Shown here: one piece after another, positions 16,761 through 26,137 of the stretch
Layout of the letters: each line of letters starts with the position of its first letter
Numbering within the stretch: position 1 is the first letter of the stretch
From: Natronohydrobacter thiooxidans
Lineage (GTDB): Bacteria > Pseudomonadota > Alphaproteobacteria > Rhodobacterales > Rhodobacteraceae
DNA: 64,000 nt
Assembly (NCBI RefSeq): GCF_001884735.1
Contig: NZ_MJAP01000003.1
Span: 62,001 to 126,000 of the forward strand
Direction of reading: 5' to 3'
Translations under genes and position numbers: made by a program
Notes under the pieces: generated by a model
Told to the model about the DNA's origin: nothing
What the model saw: the letters and a program-made list of their open reading frames with translations, nothing else
Databases searched by the model: none

Positions 16761-18011
16761 CTATTGGCCAGACTCTGCCGCGGCGCGGGCCAGAAATTCG
16801 ACCAGCGCCACACGATCCGCCGCCTCGGCGATTCGCTGTTCGGGCATGCGCGATCCGGGCGTATAGGCTTCGGGGCCATGCTCGAAAAGCTCTGCGACCG
16901 TGCGCGGCGACCAGATGATATCGAGGGCTTCCAGCGCCGGTGAATAGTCATAGCCGGGCTGGGTGGCGATCCGCTGACCAAAAATGCCGTGCAGGCTGGG
17001 GCCCGCGCGACTATGGTCATCGGGGATCAGCGAATGGCAGACCGCGCAGGCCCGCCAGATTTCCGCGCCCCGGCTGTCATCGGTATATTCCGCCTGCGCT
17101 TGCCCGTCCTCGCCGCCAAGGGCGGCACCATCTTCCAGCGACCAGCGGCGGATCAGCCCGTCCGCCCCGGCGGTGAAGGCCTGGCCAGAGGCAAGCGCGA
17201 GCGCCCAGACCGGCCCTGTCGCGGCGCTGAACATGACCCGCTGGGTCAGGGCATCCGCCGTCAGATACCAGACCGTCCCGTCAATCGCGGCAGCGGCGAT
17301 ATCGCTGCCCCGCGCCGCGAGTGCCACCAGCGGGCGGTCGGTCAGGAACCGTTCCGGCAGCAACTCGCCCGAGGGTGCAAAGAGCCGCAGCGCGCCTTCG
17401 GCGAAGATCACCGCGATCCGCCCCTTGCTGATCGCCAGACCATTGGGCAGATCGGGCAGATCCGCGCGGGCGAGCGGCGCAAAGGCGCCGTCCCAGCGCA
17501 CCAGCCGCAAATCGCCGCCCACCGTGACCAGATCGCCCGAGGGTAGAAACCCGAGCCCCGTCACCCGCTCGCTATGCGCCTGATGGCTGTGCACCTGACC
17601 TGTGGCGCGGTCCAGCACCTGCACCTGCCCGTCCCAGAACCCGGCAGCGATGCGCGCCCCGTCCTCGGAGATGGCCAGCGCCGCGATGGCCGAAACACCG
17701 GGGTCTGTCGCGAAATCGGGCGCGCGGCTTTCCGCCTGCCAGAGCGCGATGCGCCCGTCCTGCCCGGCGGTGACAAAGCCCCCGTCCGGCAGAAGCGCGA
17801 CGCCGGTCACATTGCCCTCGTGAAAGCGCGTGACATTGCGCGCGCTGGCGCGGGTCAGATCCCACAGGATCGCGCGCGTGTCGAAACTGCCCGAAAGCAG
17901 CCTGTCGCCAGCAACATCCAGCGCACCGACAGGCCCGCCATGACCTCTCAGATCCTGCGCGGGTGCCGGGCTGGCCAAGGCCAGCAAGGCTGCGAGGCAG
18001 AGCAGCCTCAT
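16761..18011 (-). CDS. WD40 beta-propeller fused to a c-type cytochrome domain
   Basis: 416 aa. Residues 1-19 are a Sec signal peptide ending APAQ. About residues 20-310 form a seven-blade WD40 propeller, with repeats such as [29 protein letters not shown] and [15 protein letters not shown]. The C-terminal part is a small cytochrome c, with the haem motif CAVCH at 322-326 and a distal Met candidate in GSRMPEQRI. The protein is periplasmic and electron-carrying, with the propeller as a likely docking surface. The redox partner is unknown. It starts 5 bases after a 51-residue gene and follows the Mrp/formate dehydrogenase genes. Confidence 0.85.
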   Translation of the reverse strand: MRLLCLAALLALASPAPAQDLRGHGGPVGALDVAGDRLLSGSFDTRAILWDLTRASARNVTRFHEGNVTGVALLPDGGFVTAGQDGRIALWQAESRAPDFATDPGVSAIAALAISEDGARIAAGFWDGQVQVLDRATGQVHSHQAHSERVTGLGFLPSGDLVTVGGDLRLVRWDGAFAPLARADLPDLPNGLAISKGRIAVIFAEGALRLFAPSGELLPERFLTDRPLVALAARGSDIAAAAIDGTVWYLTADALTQRVMFSAATGPVWALALASGQAFTAGADGLIRRWSLEDGAALGGEDGQAQAEYTDDSRGAEIWRACAVCHSLIPDDHSRAGPSLHGIFGQRIATQPGYDYSPALEALDIIWSPRTVAELFEHGPEAYTPGSRMPEQRIAEAADRVALVEFLARAAAESGQ

Positions 18012-18016
18012 GCCGG

Positions 18017-18172
18017 TCAGTTGCCGATCAGGTTATGGCCTGGATTGTCGACCCGTGCCCCTTCGGTGGTGAAGGCGGAGTACGAGGGTTGCTGATAGCT
18101 GCCGTCCAGAACCGTTGCCGCGCCGAAGGCAAGAACTCCGGCAAAGATGATCGCAGCGAGAAAGGCTTTCAT
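18017..18172 (-). CDS. 51-residue exported or membrane peptide
   Basis: ATG at 18172 with a GGAGACA ribosome site, TGA at 18017. The N-terminal 20 residues (MKAFLAAIIFAGVLAFGAAT) are hydrophobic, either a signal peptide or an anchor. The rest is short and polar with two tyrosines. I do not recognise the family. Tight spacing to the WD40-cytochrome gene suggests a joint function, for example a small subunit of the complex. Confidence 0.75.
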   Translation of the reverse strand: MKAFLAAIIFAGVLAFGAATVLDGSYQQPSYSAFTTEGARVDNPGHNLIGN

Positions 18173-18190
18173 GGTCGTGTCTCCTGTTTC

Positions 18191-19282
18191 TCAGGGTTGG
18201 CCGGGGCGTTGTGCCTGCGGCGATCTGGTGAGCCCGGCCATCATGGTCCGGGCGATCTGTTGGTAAATCCGGCCCAGGGGGCCATCGGGGTCGCGCGCGG
18301 TCACGGGCTGGCCCGCATCAGAGCCTGCGCGCAATTCCATCGTCAGTGGCACCGCGCCAAGGAAGGGCACCGAGAGGCGCGCGGCCTCGGCTTCGGCCCC
18401 GCCCTGCCCGAAAATCGCGTGGCTGCTGCCGCAATCGGGGCAGATGAAATGCGCCATATTTTCGATAATGCCAAGGATCGGCACATCGACCTTGCGAAAC
18501 ATCGCGATCCCGCGCCGCGCGTCGATCAGCGACAGATCCTGCGGGGTCGAGACGATCACCGCGCCTGCAAGCTGCGTGCCCTGCGCCAGCGCAAGCTGGG
18601 CATCGCCCGTGCCGGGGGGCATGTCCACCAGCAGCACATCCAGCGCGCCCCAGTCCACATCGGCCATCATCTGCGTGATCGCGGACATGACCATCGGGCC
18701 GCGCCAGACCATTGCGGTTTCCGGCTCGACCAAGAGGCCCATCGACATGGCCTTAAGCCCGTAAGCCTGCATCGGTTTCAGCTTGCGCCCCTGCCCCATG
18801 CCGGGTTTGCCATGCAGGCCCAGCAGTGTGGGCAGCGAGGGACCATAGATATCGGCATCGAGTATCCCCACGCGCAGCCCCTGCGCCCGGAGTGCCAGCG
18901 CCAGATTGACGGTGGTGGTGGATTTGCCGACCCCGCCCTTGCCCGAGGCCACCGCGATGACATGGCCGATCCCGGCCAGCGGATCGGTCCTCATAGGTTT
19001 GTTCGGGGTGAGTTTCGGCGGCGCGGGCCGCTCTGCGGTCAGGACGGCGAAAACGGAAGTGACCCCCGGCAGCGCGCGCAGGGCGGCCTCGGCCTGATCG
19101 CGGATCCGCGCGAAAGCCTGTGCCTCTTGCGGGGCGATCTGGATCGACAGGCTGACGCGCCCACCCGCGATGCTGAGGCCCGCCACGCGCCCGGAGGCGC
19201 CCAGCCTCCCGCCGCCCGGCAGCGCAATGCTGTCGAGTACAGCGCGCAGTTCGGCATCCCCAAACCTGTCTGATCCGCTCAT
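18191..19282 (-). CDS. mrp: Mrp/NBP35-type Fe-S cluster carrier ATPase
   Basis: 363 aa. An N-terminal DUF59 (MIP18-like) domain (about 1-80) is followed by the deviant Walker A SGKGGVGKST (113-122). CPDC at 281-284 is the conserved CxxC that binds a bridging [4Fe-4S] cluster. ApbC/Mrp proteins deliver clusters to apoproteins. The position next to formate dehydrogenase, whose alpha and beta subunits need five clusters, fits such a role, but Mrp is also a housekeeping protein. Confidence 0.92.
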   Translation of the reverse strand: MSGSDRFGDAELRAVLDSIALPGGGRLGASGRVAGLSIAGGRVSLSIQIAPQEAQAFARIRDQAEAALRALPGVTSVFAVLTAERPAPPKLTPNKPMRTDPLAGIGHVIAVASGKGGVGKSTTTVNLALALRAQGLRVGILDADIYGPSLPTLLGLHGKPGMGQGRKLKPMQAYGLKAMSMGLLVEPETAMVWRGPMVMSAITQMMADVDWGALDVLLVDMPPGTGDAQLALAQGTQLAGAVIVSTPQDLSLIDARRGIAMFRKVDVPILGIIENMAHFICPDCGSSHAIFGQGGAEAEAARLSVPFLGAVPLTMELRAGSDAGQPVTARDPDGPLGRIYQQIARTMMAGLTRSPQAQRPGQP

Positions 19283-19360
19283 TCGTGACCTGTCTTTCAG
19301 TCAGACAGACCCGGCCCATTGCTGGCACCGGGTCTGAAGTGCTTGCTCAGTGTCGCGCGA

Positions 19361-20353
19361 TCATTCCGCCGGTGTCGTCACCTGCGCGGTGTTGCGCGCT
19401 TGTGTCGACTGAACCTCCTCGACCCAGAGGCCGTGATGCTCTTTGGCCCAGTTCTCATCGACCTCGCCCGAGCCCATGGCATCAAACGCACCTTCCATCC
19501 CGACAGAGCCGATATAGATATGCGCGATCACAATGGCCGACAGCCCTGCCGCAACCAGAGCATGGATGGTCTGGTAGAACTGCCAATCCGCCGCTGTGCC
19601 CGCCTCTGCCGGGAAAAGCAGCATGATCCCGGTATAGGACAGCGCGGCCCCGCCCAGAACAACCGACCAGAAGATCAGTTTCTGCCCGGCATTGAACTTG
19701 CGCGCCGGGGGGTGCACCCCTTTCGAGAACAGACCACCACCCTTTTTGATCCATTCCAGATCAACCTTGTTCGGCACATTGTGGACGATCCACAAGAGCA
19801 GGATCATCACCAGCGCCACCATGAAGGGCCAAGCGAGGTAATTATGCGCGATCTTGCCCCAGGTCGAGAGCGTGCCGAAGGCGGCTTCGCCAAAGAGCGG
19901 CAGGATCACCGATTTGCCGATGATCAGGTTCAGCCCGGTCAGCGCAAGGATGATGAAGGTCGTGGCCAGCGTCCAATGCGCGAAGCGCTCGATGGCGTTG
20001 AAGCGCAGGATCTTGCGGCCCGAGAACCCGGATTCAACCCGGATCCGGCCCCGGATCAGGTAGAAAAGCAGCAGAAGCGCGATCATCCCCAGCACGGCGA
20101 CGATCGAGAGCGTGTGCAGCGTCTGGCCCTGAAGCACGGCCCAGCTCTTGTTCTCGGGCTTGATCAGATAGCCGGCATTCGCATCCGGGATCGTCACCCG
20201 CCCCGTGACAGGCGCGGTGCCAAGGGCCTGAAACAGCGCATCTTCGGTCACCGAGCTTTGGGTCGGATTGACCTGCGCCGATGCCTCGGGGGCTGCCAGT
20301 GACAGGGCAAGGACAAGCGAAAAGGCCGTGAGCAGTCTGGAAAATATGGTCAT
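19361..20353 (-). CDS. fdhC: Formate dehydrogenase cytochrome b556 (gamma) subunit
   Basis: 330 aa. An N-terminal signal-like segment (about 1-27) precedes a transmembrane helix near 65-85 and the four-helix cytochrome b domain. Histidines in ERFAHWTL and in the later helices are candidate haem b ligands. It anchors the FdhAB dimer and passes electrons to quinone. It follows fdhB with a 12-bp gap and has the extended N-terminus common in alphaproteobacterial FdoI/FdnI relatives. Confidence 0.93.
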   Translation of the reverse strand: MTIFSRLLTAFSLVLALSLAAPEASAQVNPTQSSVTEDALFQALGTAPVTGRVTIPDANAGYLIKPENKSWAVLQGQTLHTLSIVAVLGMIALLLLFYLIRGRIRVESGFSGRKILRFNAIERFAHWTLATTFIILALTGLNLIIGKSVILPLFGEAAFGTLSTWGKIAHNYLAWPFMVALVMILLLWIVHNVPNKVDLEWIKKGGGLFSKGVHPPARKFNAGQKLIFWSVVLGGAALSYTGIMLLFPAEAGTAADWQFYQTIHALVAAGLSAIVIAHIYIGSVGMEGAFDAMGSGEVDENWAKEHHGLWVEEVQSTQARNTAQVTTPAE

Positions 20354-20365
20354 ATCGCTATCCCC

Positions 20366-20962
20366 TTACACTGTCACGGTTTCGCCGTAAGCCGTGCGCC
20401 AGCCCCAGGCGCCCGAGCCATAGCCGCGCGTCACGACGCGCTCGCGGTAGATATCGGCGATGATATCGCCATCCCCCGCCAGCAGCGCCTTGGTCGAGCA
20501 CATCTCGGCGCAAAGCGGCAGCTTGCCCTCGGCCAGACGGTTGGCCCCGTATTTGACATATTCGGCCTGCGACATGTCCGGCTCCGGCCCGCCCGAGCAA
20601 TAGGTGCATTTGTCCATCTTGCCGCGCGTGCCGAAATTGGCGGTCTGCGGGTATTGCGGTGCCCCGAAGGGACAGGCGTAGCTGCAATAGCCGCAGCCGA
20701 TGCAGGTGTCCTTGTTGTGCAGCACCACGCCGTCATCGGTGGTGTAGAAGCACGCCACCGGGCAGACCGCCGCGCAGGGCGCGTCGGTGCAATGCATGCA
20801 AGCCATCGAGACCGACCGCTCGCCGGGCAGACCATCATTGATGGTCACAACCCGACGGCGGTTGATGCCCCAGGGCACCTCATGCTCGTTCTTGCAGGCG
20901 GTGACGCAGGCCTGACATTCGATGCAGCGATCTGCGTCGCAAAGGAATTTCATCCGTGCCAT
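20366..20962 (-). CDS. fdhB: Formate dehydrogenase iron-sulfur (beta) subunit
   Basis: 198 aa with four 4Fe-4S binding regions: Cys13-x2-x2-x3 (CIECQACVTAC), a CMHCTDAPCAAVCP region, CIGCGYCSYACP and CTYC with a later Cys. Unlike E. coli FdnH there is no C-terminal membrane helix, so attachment is through the gamma subunit. It carries electrons from the alpha subunit cluster to haem b. It lies 15 bp after fdhA. Confidence 0.94.
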   Translation of the reverse strand: MARMKFLCDADRCIECQACVTACKNEHEVPWGINRRRVVTINDGLPGERSVSMACMHCTDAPCAAVCPVACFYTTDDGVVLHNKDTCIGCGYCSYACPFGAPQYPQTANFGTRGKMDKCTYCSGGPEPDMSQAEYVKYGANRLAEGKLPLCAEMCSTKALLAGDGDIIADIYRERVVTRGYGSGAWGWRTAYGETVTV

Positions 20963-20977
20963 TTTTGTTTTCCTCCC

Positions 20978-23938
20978 TTACGCCGCTGCGATCTGGCAAA
21001 GCGTGACCTTGCCTTCATGCATGCCGGTCACAGGATCATAGCCATAGGTCGTGATGACATTGACCGATTCACCCAAGACGATCGGGTCGGTGCCCGCCGG
21101 GTAATTGCCCCGCTGATCCTCGCCTTGGAACCAGCCCGCGAAGTGGAAGGGCATGAAGGCCAGACCGCGGTTCACCCGCTCGGTGACCAGCGCCTTGACG
21201 CGGGCGCGAGAGCCCCCCTCGGCCCCTGTCACCCAGACCCAGCCGCCATCGACGATGCCGCGCGCGGCTGCGTCCTCGGGGTTGATCTCGACGAACATGT
21301 CCTGCTTGAGCTCCGCAAGCCACGGGTTCGAGCGGGTTTCCTCGCCGCCGCCCTCATATTCGACCAGACGGCCAGAGGTGAGGATGATCGGGAAGTCATT
21401 GGCGACGCCACGATCCACGGCATCCTGCTGCACTGCAGCCCCGATATTGGGCATGCGCTGCTGACGCCGGTCCGTATTGGTCGGATATTGCGCCACCAGA
21501 TCGGGACGTGCCGTATAGATCGGTTCGCGATGCACCGGGACCGGATCGGGCAGGTTCCAGGCAACTGCGCGGGCCTTGCCATTGCCGAAGGGCACGCAGC
21601 CATGTTCAAGCGCCACGCGCTGAATCCCGCCCGAGAGGTCGATGGACCAGCTCACGCCGCCGATATTCTCGCCGCCGATGCGCTCGATCACCGCCATTTC
21701 CTGCGGGCTCAGATCGCCTTCCCAGCCAAGCTGTTCCAGGAGCGCATAGGTAAACTCGGGATAGCCATCCTGAATTTCCGACCCTTGCGGCCAGCTTCCC
21801 TCGGCCAGCAGCGTCTCGCCATCGCGTTCGAGCCCGAAGCGTGGACGGAAGGCACCACCGCCCTGCATCGGGTGCAGGTTGGTGTTGTAGAGGATATGCG
21901 TGCCGGGATGGCGCAGTTCCGGTGTCCCCCAGCAGGGCCAGGGCAGGCCATAGTAATCGCCCTGAATCTCGGCCGGGGCATCGGGCTTGGCGCGCAATGT
22001 CACCAGATCGAAATGCTCCTGATTGGCCATATGCGCTTTCAGACGCTCCGGGCTCTGCCCGGTATAGCCGGTGGACCAGCCGCCGCGATTGATCTCGCGC
22101 AGGATGGATTCCGCCGTCGGCTCCATCCCGAACTTGCCCTGCACCATCTCGTAATTCTTGAACATTTCGTCCGCGAACCCGAGACGCTCCGACAGCGCAT
22201 GGATCACCGCATAGTCATTGTCGGACTCGAAAATCGGATCGACGATCTTCTCGCCCCATTGGATCGAGCGGTTGGACGCGGTGCGCGAGCCGGAACATTC
22301 GAATTGCGTGCAGATCGGCAGCAGATAGGTGTTATCCGTGCGCGAATGCAGCGCCGCGAAAGTCGTCGGGTGCGGGTCAGCGACCACCAGCAGGTCGAGC
22401 GCGTTCATGCCGCGCTGCGCATCCTGCATCCGGGGCACCGTGTTGCCGCCATGCCCGAAGACGATCATCGCCTTGATATTGTCCTGCTGGTCGATCTCTT
22501 CGCTGTCGATCATGACAGCATCGAACCAGCGGGTCGAGGTGATGCCGGGGACTTCCATATTCTGCTCGGCCGTGCGCGCATCGCGCCCGCCCTTCGCCGG
22601 AATCGCGTCGAAACGGCTGACGAAATACTCGTAAGGCACATCCCAGACACGCGCCCAATGGCGCCACGCGCCCGGTGCCAGACCATAATAGCAAGGCAGA
22701 TTGCCCACATCGAGGCCGAAATCCGTGGCACCTTGCACGTTGCAATGGCCACGGAAAATATTGGCTCCGGTCCCCTCATAGCCGACATTGCCGGTTGCAA
22801 GCAGAAGCAGGTTATAGGCGCGCACATTGGCCGTGCCGACCGTGTGCTGCGTGCCGCCCATGCACCAGATGAATGTCGAGGGGCGTTCCTGCGCGAATTT
22901 CTGCGCCACGCGCTTGAGCGTCTCGCCGTCGACACCGGTGATGTCCTCGACGACATCGGGCGTGTAGTCCTTGACCACTTCGCGGACCTGATCCATGCCC
23001 CAGACGCGTTGCGCGATATAGTCGCTGTCTTCCCAGCCATTCTCGAAGATGTGGTACAGCATCCCGTTGATCACGGCGATATCGGTGCCGGGACGGAAGC
23101 GGACATATTCGGTGGCATGGGCTGCGGTGCGGGTGAAGCGCGGATCCAGCACCACGACATTGGCGCGCTGGGTTTCCTTGCCTTCCAGGATGTGCTGCAG
23201 CGACACCGGATGCGCCTCTGCCGCGTTCGAGCCCATGAAGATCACGGTCTTGGCGTTGCGGATGTCGTTATAGCTGTTGGTCTGCGCGCCATAGCCCCAG
23301 GTATTTGCCACGCCTGCCACTGTGGTCGAGTGGCAGATGCGCGCCTGATGGTCCACATTGTTCGTGCCCCAGAAGGCCGCGAATTTGCGGAAGAGATAGG
23401 CCCCCTCATTCGAGAATTTGGCCGATCCCAAGAGATAGACCGAATCCGCGCCCGAGTTGCTGCGGATCTCGGTCATCTTCTCGGCGATCTCGTCCAGCGC
23501 CTGATCCCATGTGATGCGCTGCCATTCGCCGCCCACCTTCTTCATCGGATATTTGATGCGCCGGTCGCCATGCACAAGCTCGCGCACCGACGCGCCCTTG
23601 GCGCAATGCGTGCCGCGGTTGATCGGGCTGCCATAGGCGGGTTCCTGCCCCACCCAGACGCCATTCTGCACCTCGGCCTTGACCGTGCAGCCGACCGAGC
23701 AATGCGTGCACATATTGGTGCGGATCTCGATGGGCTGGCTCATATCGGTGAAGCCTGCGGCCTCGACCCGGCGGGTCATGCCTGCGCCCAGTGTCGAAAT
23801 CGCCGCCAGCCCCCCGACTGTCAGACCCGAGGCGCGCAGGAAGCTGCGCCGATCGAGGGGTTTGGCGGCCATGCCAGCGGCCATCTGGCTCAGGCGGCCT
23901 GTTGTGGCCGCGTCACGATGTCTGCGTTTGACAAGCAT
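20978..23938 (-). CDS. fdhA: Formate dehydrogenase molybdenum/tungsten (alpha) subunit
   Basis: 986 aa catalytic subunit with bis-molybdopterin guanine dinucleotide. A TAT signal is present (DRRSFLRASG, Arg30-Arg31), so the enzyme works in the periplasm. Cys77, Cys80, Cys84 and Cys112 bind the [4Fe-4S] cluster. The Mo/W ligand is Cys202 in HQARICHSTTV, not selenocysteine: the codon is TGC and no in-frame TGA is needed. His203 and the Arg in ETRSNPW near the C-terminus match catalytic positions. The start overlaps the stop of the small TAT protein gene (TGATG). Oxidises formate to CO2, feeding the quinone pool. Confidence 0.95.
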   Translation of the reverse strand: MLVKRRHRDAATTGRLSQMAAGMAAKPLDRRSFLRASGLTVGGLAAISTLGAGMTRRVEAAGFTDMSQPIEIRTNMCTHCSVGCTVKAEVQNGVWVGQEPAYGSPINRGTHCAKGASVRELVHGDRRIKYPMKKVGGEWQRITWDQALDEIAEKMTEIRSNSGADSVYLLGSAKFSNEGAYLFRKFAAFWGTNNVDHQARICHSTTVAGVANTWGYGAQTNSYNDIRNAKTVIFMGSNAAEAHPVSLQHILEGKETQRANVVVLDPRFTRTAAHATEYVRFRPGTDIAVINGMLYHIFENGWEDSDYIAQRVWGMDQVREVVKDYTPDVVEDITGVDGETLKRVAQKFAQERPSTFIWCMGGTQHTVGTANVRAYNLLLLATGNVGYEGTGANIFRGHCNVQGATDFGLDVGNLPCYYGLAPGAWRHWARVWDVPYEYFVSRFDAIPAKGGRDARTAEQNMEVPGITSTRWFDAVMIDSEEIDQQDNIKAMIVFGHGGNTVPRMQDAQRGMNALDLLVVADPHPTTFAALHSRTDNTYLLPICTQFECSGSRTASNRSIQWGEKIVDPIFESDNDYAVIHALSERLGFADEMFKNYEMVQGKFGMEPTAESILREINRGGWSTGYTGQSPERLKAHMANQEHFDLVTLRAKPDAPAEIQGDYYGLPWPCWGTPELRHPGTHILYNTNLHPMQGGGAFRPRFGLERDGETLLAEGSWPQGSEIQDGYPEFTYALLEQLGWEGDLSPQEMAVIERIGGENIGGVSWSIDLSGGIQRVALEHGCVPFGNGKARAVAWNLPDPVPVHREPIYTARPDLVAQYPTNTDRRQQRMPNIGAAVQQDAVDRGVANDFPIILTSGRLVEYEGGGEETRSNPWLAELKQDMFVEINPEDAAARGIVDGGWVWVTGAEGGSRARVKALVTERVNRGLAFMPFHFAGWFQGEDQRGNYPAGTDPIVLGESVNVITTYGYDPVTGMHEGKVTLCQIAAA

Positions 23939-24153
23939 CAGTTTTCCCCCCGTGGATAGTAGCGGTTGGTCCGGTAATAGGTCTCGACATGTTCGGTTTT
24001 CTGGTACCGCGCGCGCGTGCGCTCATTGCCGGTCTGCTGCGCGAAACCTGGCCGCGCGCTGCCTGCGGTCAGCGCCACTGTCGAAGCTGCCCCCGTCGCC
24101 GCGACGCCGAAGAATGCGCGCCGACTGATCGGAGTGTGTTTGTCCTGAGCCAT
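23938..24153 (-). CDS. Formate dehydrogenase region TAT-target small protein
   Basis: 71 residues from the ATG at 24153. The N-terminal half is a TAT signal (ISRRAFFGVAATG); the mature part is only about 35 residues, basic and tyrosine-rich (ETYYRTNRYYPRG). It matches the small TAT protein family found immediately upstream of fdhA in many proteobacteria. The function is unknown; a role as a small subunit or export helper of the enzyme is inferred from the overlap with the fdhA start. Confidence 0.88.
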   Translation of the reverse strand: MAQDKHTPISRRAFFGVAATGAASTVALTAGSARPGFAQQTGNERTRARYQKTEHVETYYRTNRYYPRGEN

Positions 24154-24224
24154 CAGAGTCCTCCCATGTGGTTGGATGCGGCCGCCCCCCATCGAGCAGC
24201 ATCCGGATTTGCTTAAAGGTTGCC

Positions 24225-24830
24225 TCAAGCCGCGAGCGAGAATGCTCGCGATTCGATATCTGTCAGCAGCCGACCGATTTCAGCCAGTGGCCGGTAGAAA
24301 TTCGCGCTGGGCGCAATCGCCAGATCATCGAAGAACTGCGCCGCCCAGGGTGCGATATGGCGTGCGAAAAAGGCTGCCTGCGCAGGCGCATCCGCATCAA
24401 TCTCGCCTGCGGCCATATCGGCCATGACCTCAAACAGCAGCGCGATATGATCCTCGGGCTCATGACGCCCCTCGGCGCGCGCAACGCCCAGCCGCGCCAG
24501 ATCGCTGCGCAGATCGGCCAGCGGACGCTCGTTGAGGAAACCGGTCAGATAGAAGCTCGCATAGGGCAGCAATTCGCCGCGCCCGACACCGACAAAGAGT
24601 TCGAAATATTCGCGCCCGACTTTCTCGGGGCTGGTCTGCGACGCGACCCGGGCCAGCGCGCGGAACCCCTGCCCCATCGCGCTGTCATCGCCCTGAAGCT
24701 GCGCGACCTGCCTCAGCAGATCCGCATCGGGCGGCGCTGCCAGCATACGCGCTATGAAGCGATATTGCTCGCATCGGGCGATGTCGAGGGGATCGATTGC
24801 TCGCCCGGCATGGGGCTGGCTAGCTGTCAT
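24225..24830 (-). CDS. TorD/DmsD family molecular chaperone
   Basis: 201 aa, all-helical. The motif EKVGREYFELFVGVGRGELLPYASFYLTG (about 67-95) contains the family pattern around E-Y-x-x-L-F and P-x-x-S-x-Y. These chaperones bind the TAT signal and the apo-form of molybdoenzymes, releasing them after cofactor insertion. The gene lies directly upstream of the small TAT protein and fdhA, so FdhA is the likely client. The start at 24830 is chosen over upstream codons that would add an unrelated, lower-GC leader. Confidence 0.88.
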   Translation of the reverse strand: MTASQPHAGRAIDPLDIARCEQYRFIARMLAAPPDADLLRQVAQLQGDDSAMGQGFRALARVASQTSPEKVGREYFELFVGVGRGELLPYASFYLTGFLNERPLADLRSDLARLGVARAEGRHEPEDHIALLFEVMADMAAGEIDADAPAQAAFFARHIAPWAAQFFDDLAIAPSANFYRPLAEIGRLLTDIESRAFSLAA

Positions 24831-24955
24831 CGTTGTCAGTGTCCTGTTCGCGCTGCTGCAAAGATATGCAACAGTATGTAAAATGTACCCTCGCGATCTG
24901 AACCTGTCCAGTCCCAACGTTCGTTTTTTGATCTCGCCCGATTTACGACTCAAAT
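24831..24955 (-). promoter_or_regulatory. AT-rich gap likely to hold a promoter for torD-like/fdh genes
   Basis: This 125-bp gap is much richer in A and T than its surroundings and holds runs such as TACATTTTACATAC (minus strand). I see no clear -35/-10 pair or named operator. It is the only gap of this size inside the cluster, so an internal promoter for the structural fdh genes is plausible. Confidence 0.35.
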
Positions 24956-25594
24956 CTAATCCGGCAGCGCCCCGCCATGCCGTCTGCGCGCCGCCGGAAG
25001 ATCAGTAGCTGACTGTTTTTCTTCACTTTTGCGGGAGGCGGTGTTCGGCGGATCAACCGGGTCAAGTCCGCGCTTATCCGGGGGCACCACGCCCGATTCC
25101 GCGCCCTGCTGCGGCGCAGAATCGGGCCGCTCTTCCGACATGTTTTCGGGGCTGGTGTCGTTGGTTTCTGGGCCCTCCTGCGGTGCTGCATCGCGGCGAG
25201 GATAGAGCAGATCGCGCAGCATCTGCGCCGCGCGTTCAGCCGTCGGGGCGGCCCCGTCACCGGGCACACCGCCGGGTGTATTCCAGTCCCAGGCGTAATC
25301 CACCGCCGGATCCTTGTGATCACGGATCGCCGGAGTCAGCAGCCAGATCTTGCGCAAGGCGGCGTTGCGCAGCGACTGCGGCACCCCCTTTTTCAGGAAG
25401 GGGCGGATATCGGTCTGGGGGGTAAATTCCTCCAGCGAGGGCAGCGCGGCCAGATCTTCCTCGGAAATCGAATCACTTTCCTCGGGCGGCAGCGGCTCTT
25501 CCGGGGGCAATTCCGGCGCGGGTTCCTCTTCGGCCAGACGTTTGCGCTTCGACCAGCGCGCGAGGAAGGACTCGCCTTCGGGGGGCTGTGCCAT
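24956..25594 (-). CDS. DUF3306 family protein
   Basis: 212 aa. The N-terminus (SFLARWSKRKRLAEEE) and the central LPSLEEFTPQTDIRPFLKKGVPQSLRNAALRKIW segment (residues about 50-83) are the DUF3306 hallmarks, followed by DPAVDYAWDWNTPGG. The last 90 residues are disordered and rich in Pro, Glu and Asp. The family occurs almost only in formate dehydrogenase clusters; its function is unknown. Spaced 3 bp from the DUF3305 gene. Confidence 0.85.
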   Translation of the reverse strand: MAQPPEGESFLARWSKRKRLAEEEPAPELPPEEPLPPEESDSISEEDLAALPSLEEFTPQTDIRPFLKKGVPQSLRNAALRKIWLLTPAIRDHKDPAVDYAWDWNTPGGVPGDGAAPTAERAAQMLRDLLYPRRDAAPQEGPETNDTSPENMSEERPDSAPQQGAESGVVPPDKRGLDPVDPPNTASRKSEEKQSATDLPAARRRHGGALPD

Positions 25595-25597
25595 GGC

Positions 25598-26128
25598 TCA
25601 CCTCTTGCGCGGGTTGTTGACCCATTTGTCCCGCTCTGCCAGCACGCGCGGCGCGCGCGCGGTCATGGCATTGGGGTCGGCGGGCAGGCGCTTGCGTTTC
25701 TTGAAAGGCATCTCGACGTGATGCGCCGCGATGAACTCTGCGACTGCCGCGCGGATCGGTTCGGGCATCGGCACCGCCTCGACTTTCAGATCGAGATCAG
25801 AGGCGTAGCCCTCGCCCTCATAGGGATCGACAGTCACATTCACGATCTGCGCGCGGGCCGGATCATCCCCGCGCAGCGCCACCCAGACCGAAGGCCGGCC
25901 CGAGGCGAGATTGTCGCGATGATGGCCGGTATCGCCCGAATAGAGCACCAGATCGCGCCCGCCCAGATACCAGGTCTCGACCCCGTTCTCGGTCGCGAGG
26001 CGCGTGTTCGGCGCGGTCTCGGGCTCTTGCGGCAGCACGCCAGAGGCGCGCAACTCCCCTGCCCCCCATTTCGTCACGGGCGGGCGGCGGATCGCCAGAA
26101 CACCAACGCGCAGGGTCAGCTGTGGCAT
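25598..26128 (-). CDS. DUF3305 family protein
   Basis: 176 aa. Strand-rich region with VGVLAIRRPPVTKWG at the start, WYLGGRDLVLYSGDTGHHRDNLAS in the middle and PSVWVALR after it, as in DUF3305. Basic C-terminal tail (PFKKRKRLPADPNA). A conserved partner of DUF3306 in formate dehydrogenase clusters, with unknown function; assembly or maturation of the enzyme is inferred from context only. Confidence 0.85.
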   Translation of the reverse strand: MPQLTLRVGVLAIRRPPVTKWGAGELRASGVLPQEPETAPNTRLATENGVETWYLGGRDLVLYSGDTGHHRDNLASGRPSVWVALRGDDPARAQIVNVTVDPYEGEGYASDLDLKVEAVPMPEPIRAAVAEFIAAHHVEMPFKKRKRLPADPNAMTARAPRVLAERDKWVNNPRKR

Positions 26129-26137
26129 CTCTCCCCC

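Noticed and set aside
20978..23938. Selenocysteine codon in fdhA
   Set aside because: The ligand position 202 is TGC (Cys); the frame is uninterrupted.
20654..23959. 1101-codon open frame antisense to fdhA
   Set aside because: Shadow of the GC-rich third positions of fdhA; no signal, domain or ribosome site, while the minus strand encodes a complete formate dehydrogenase.
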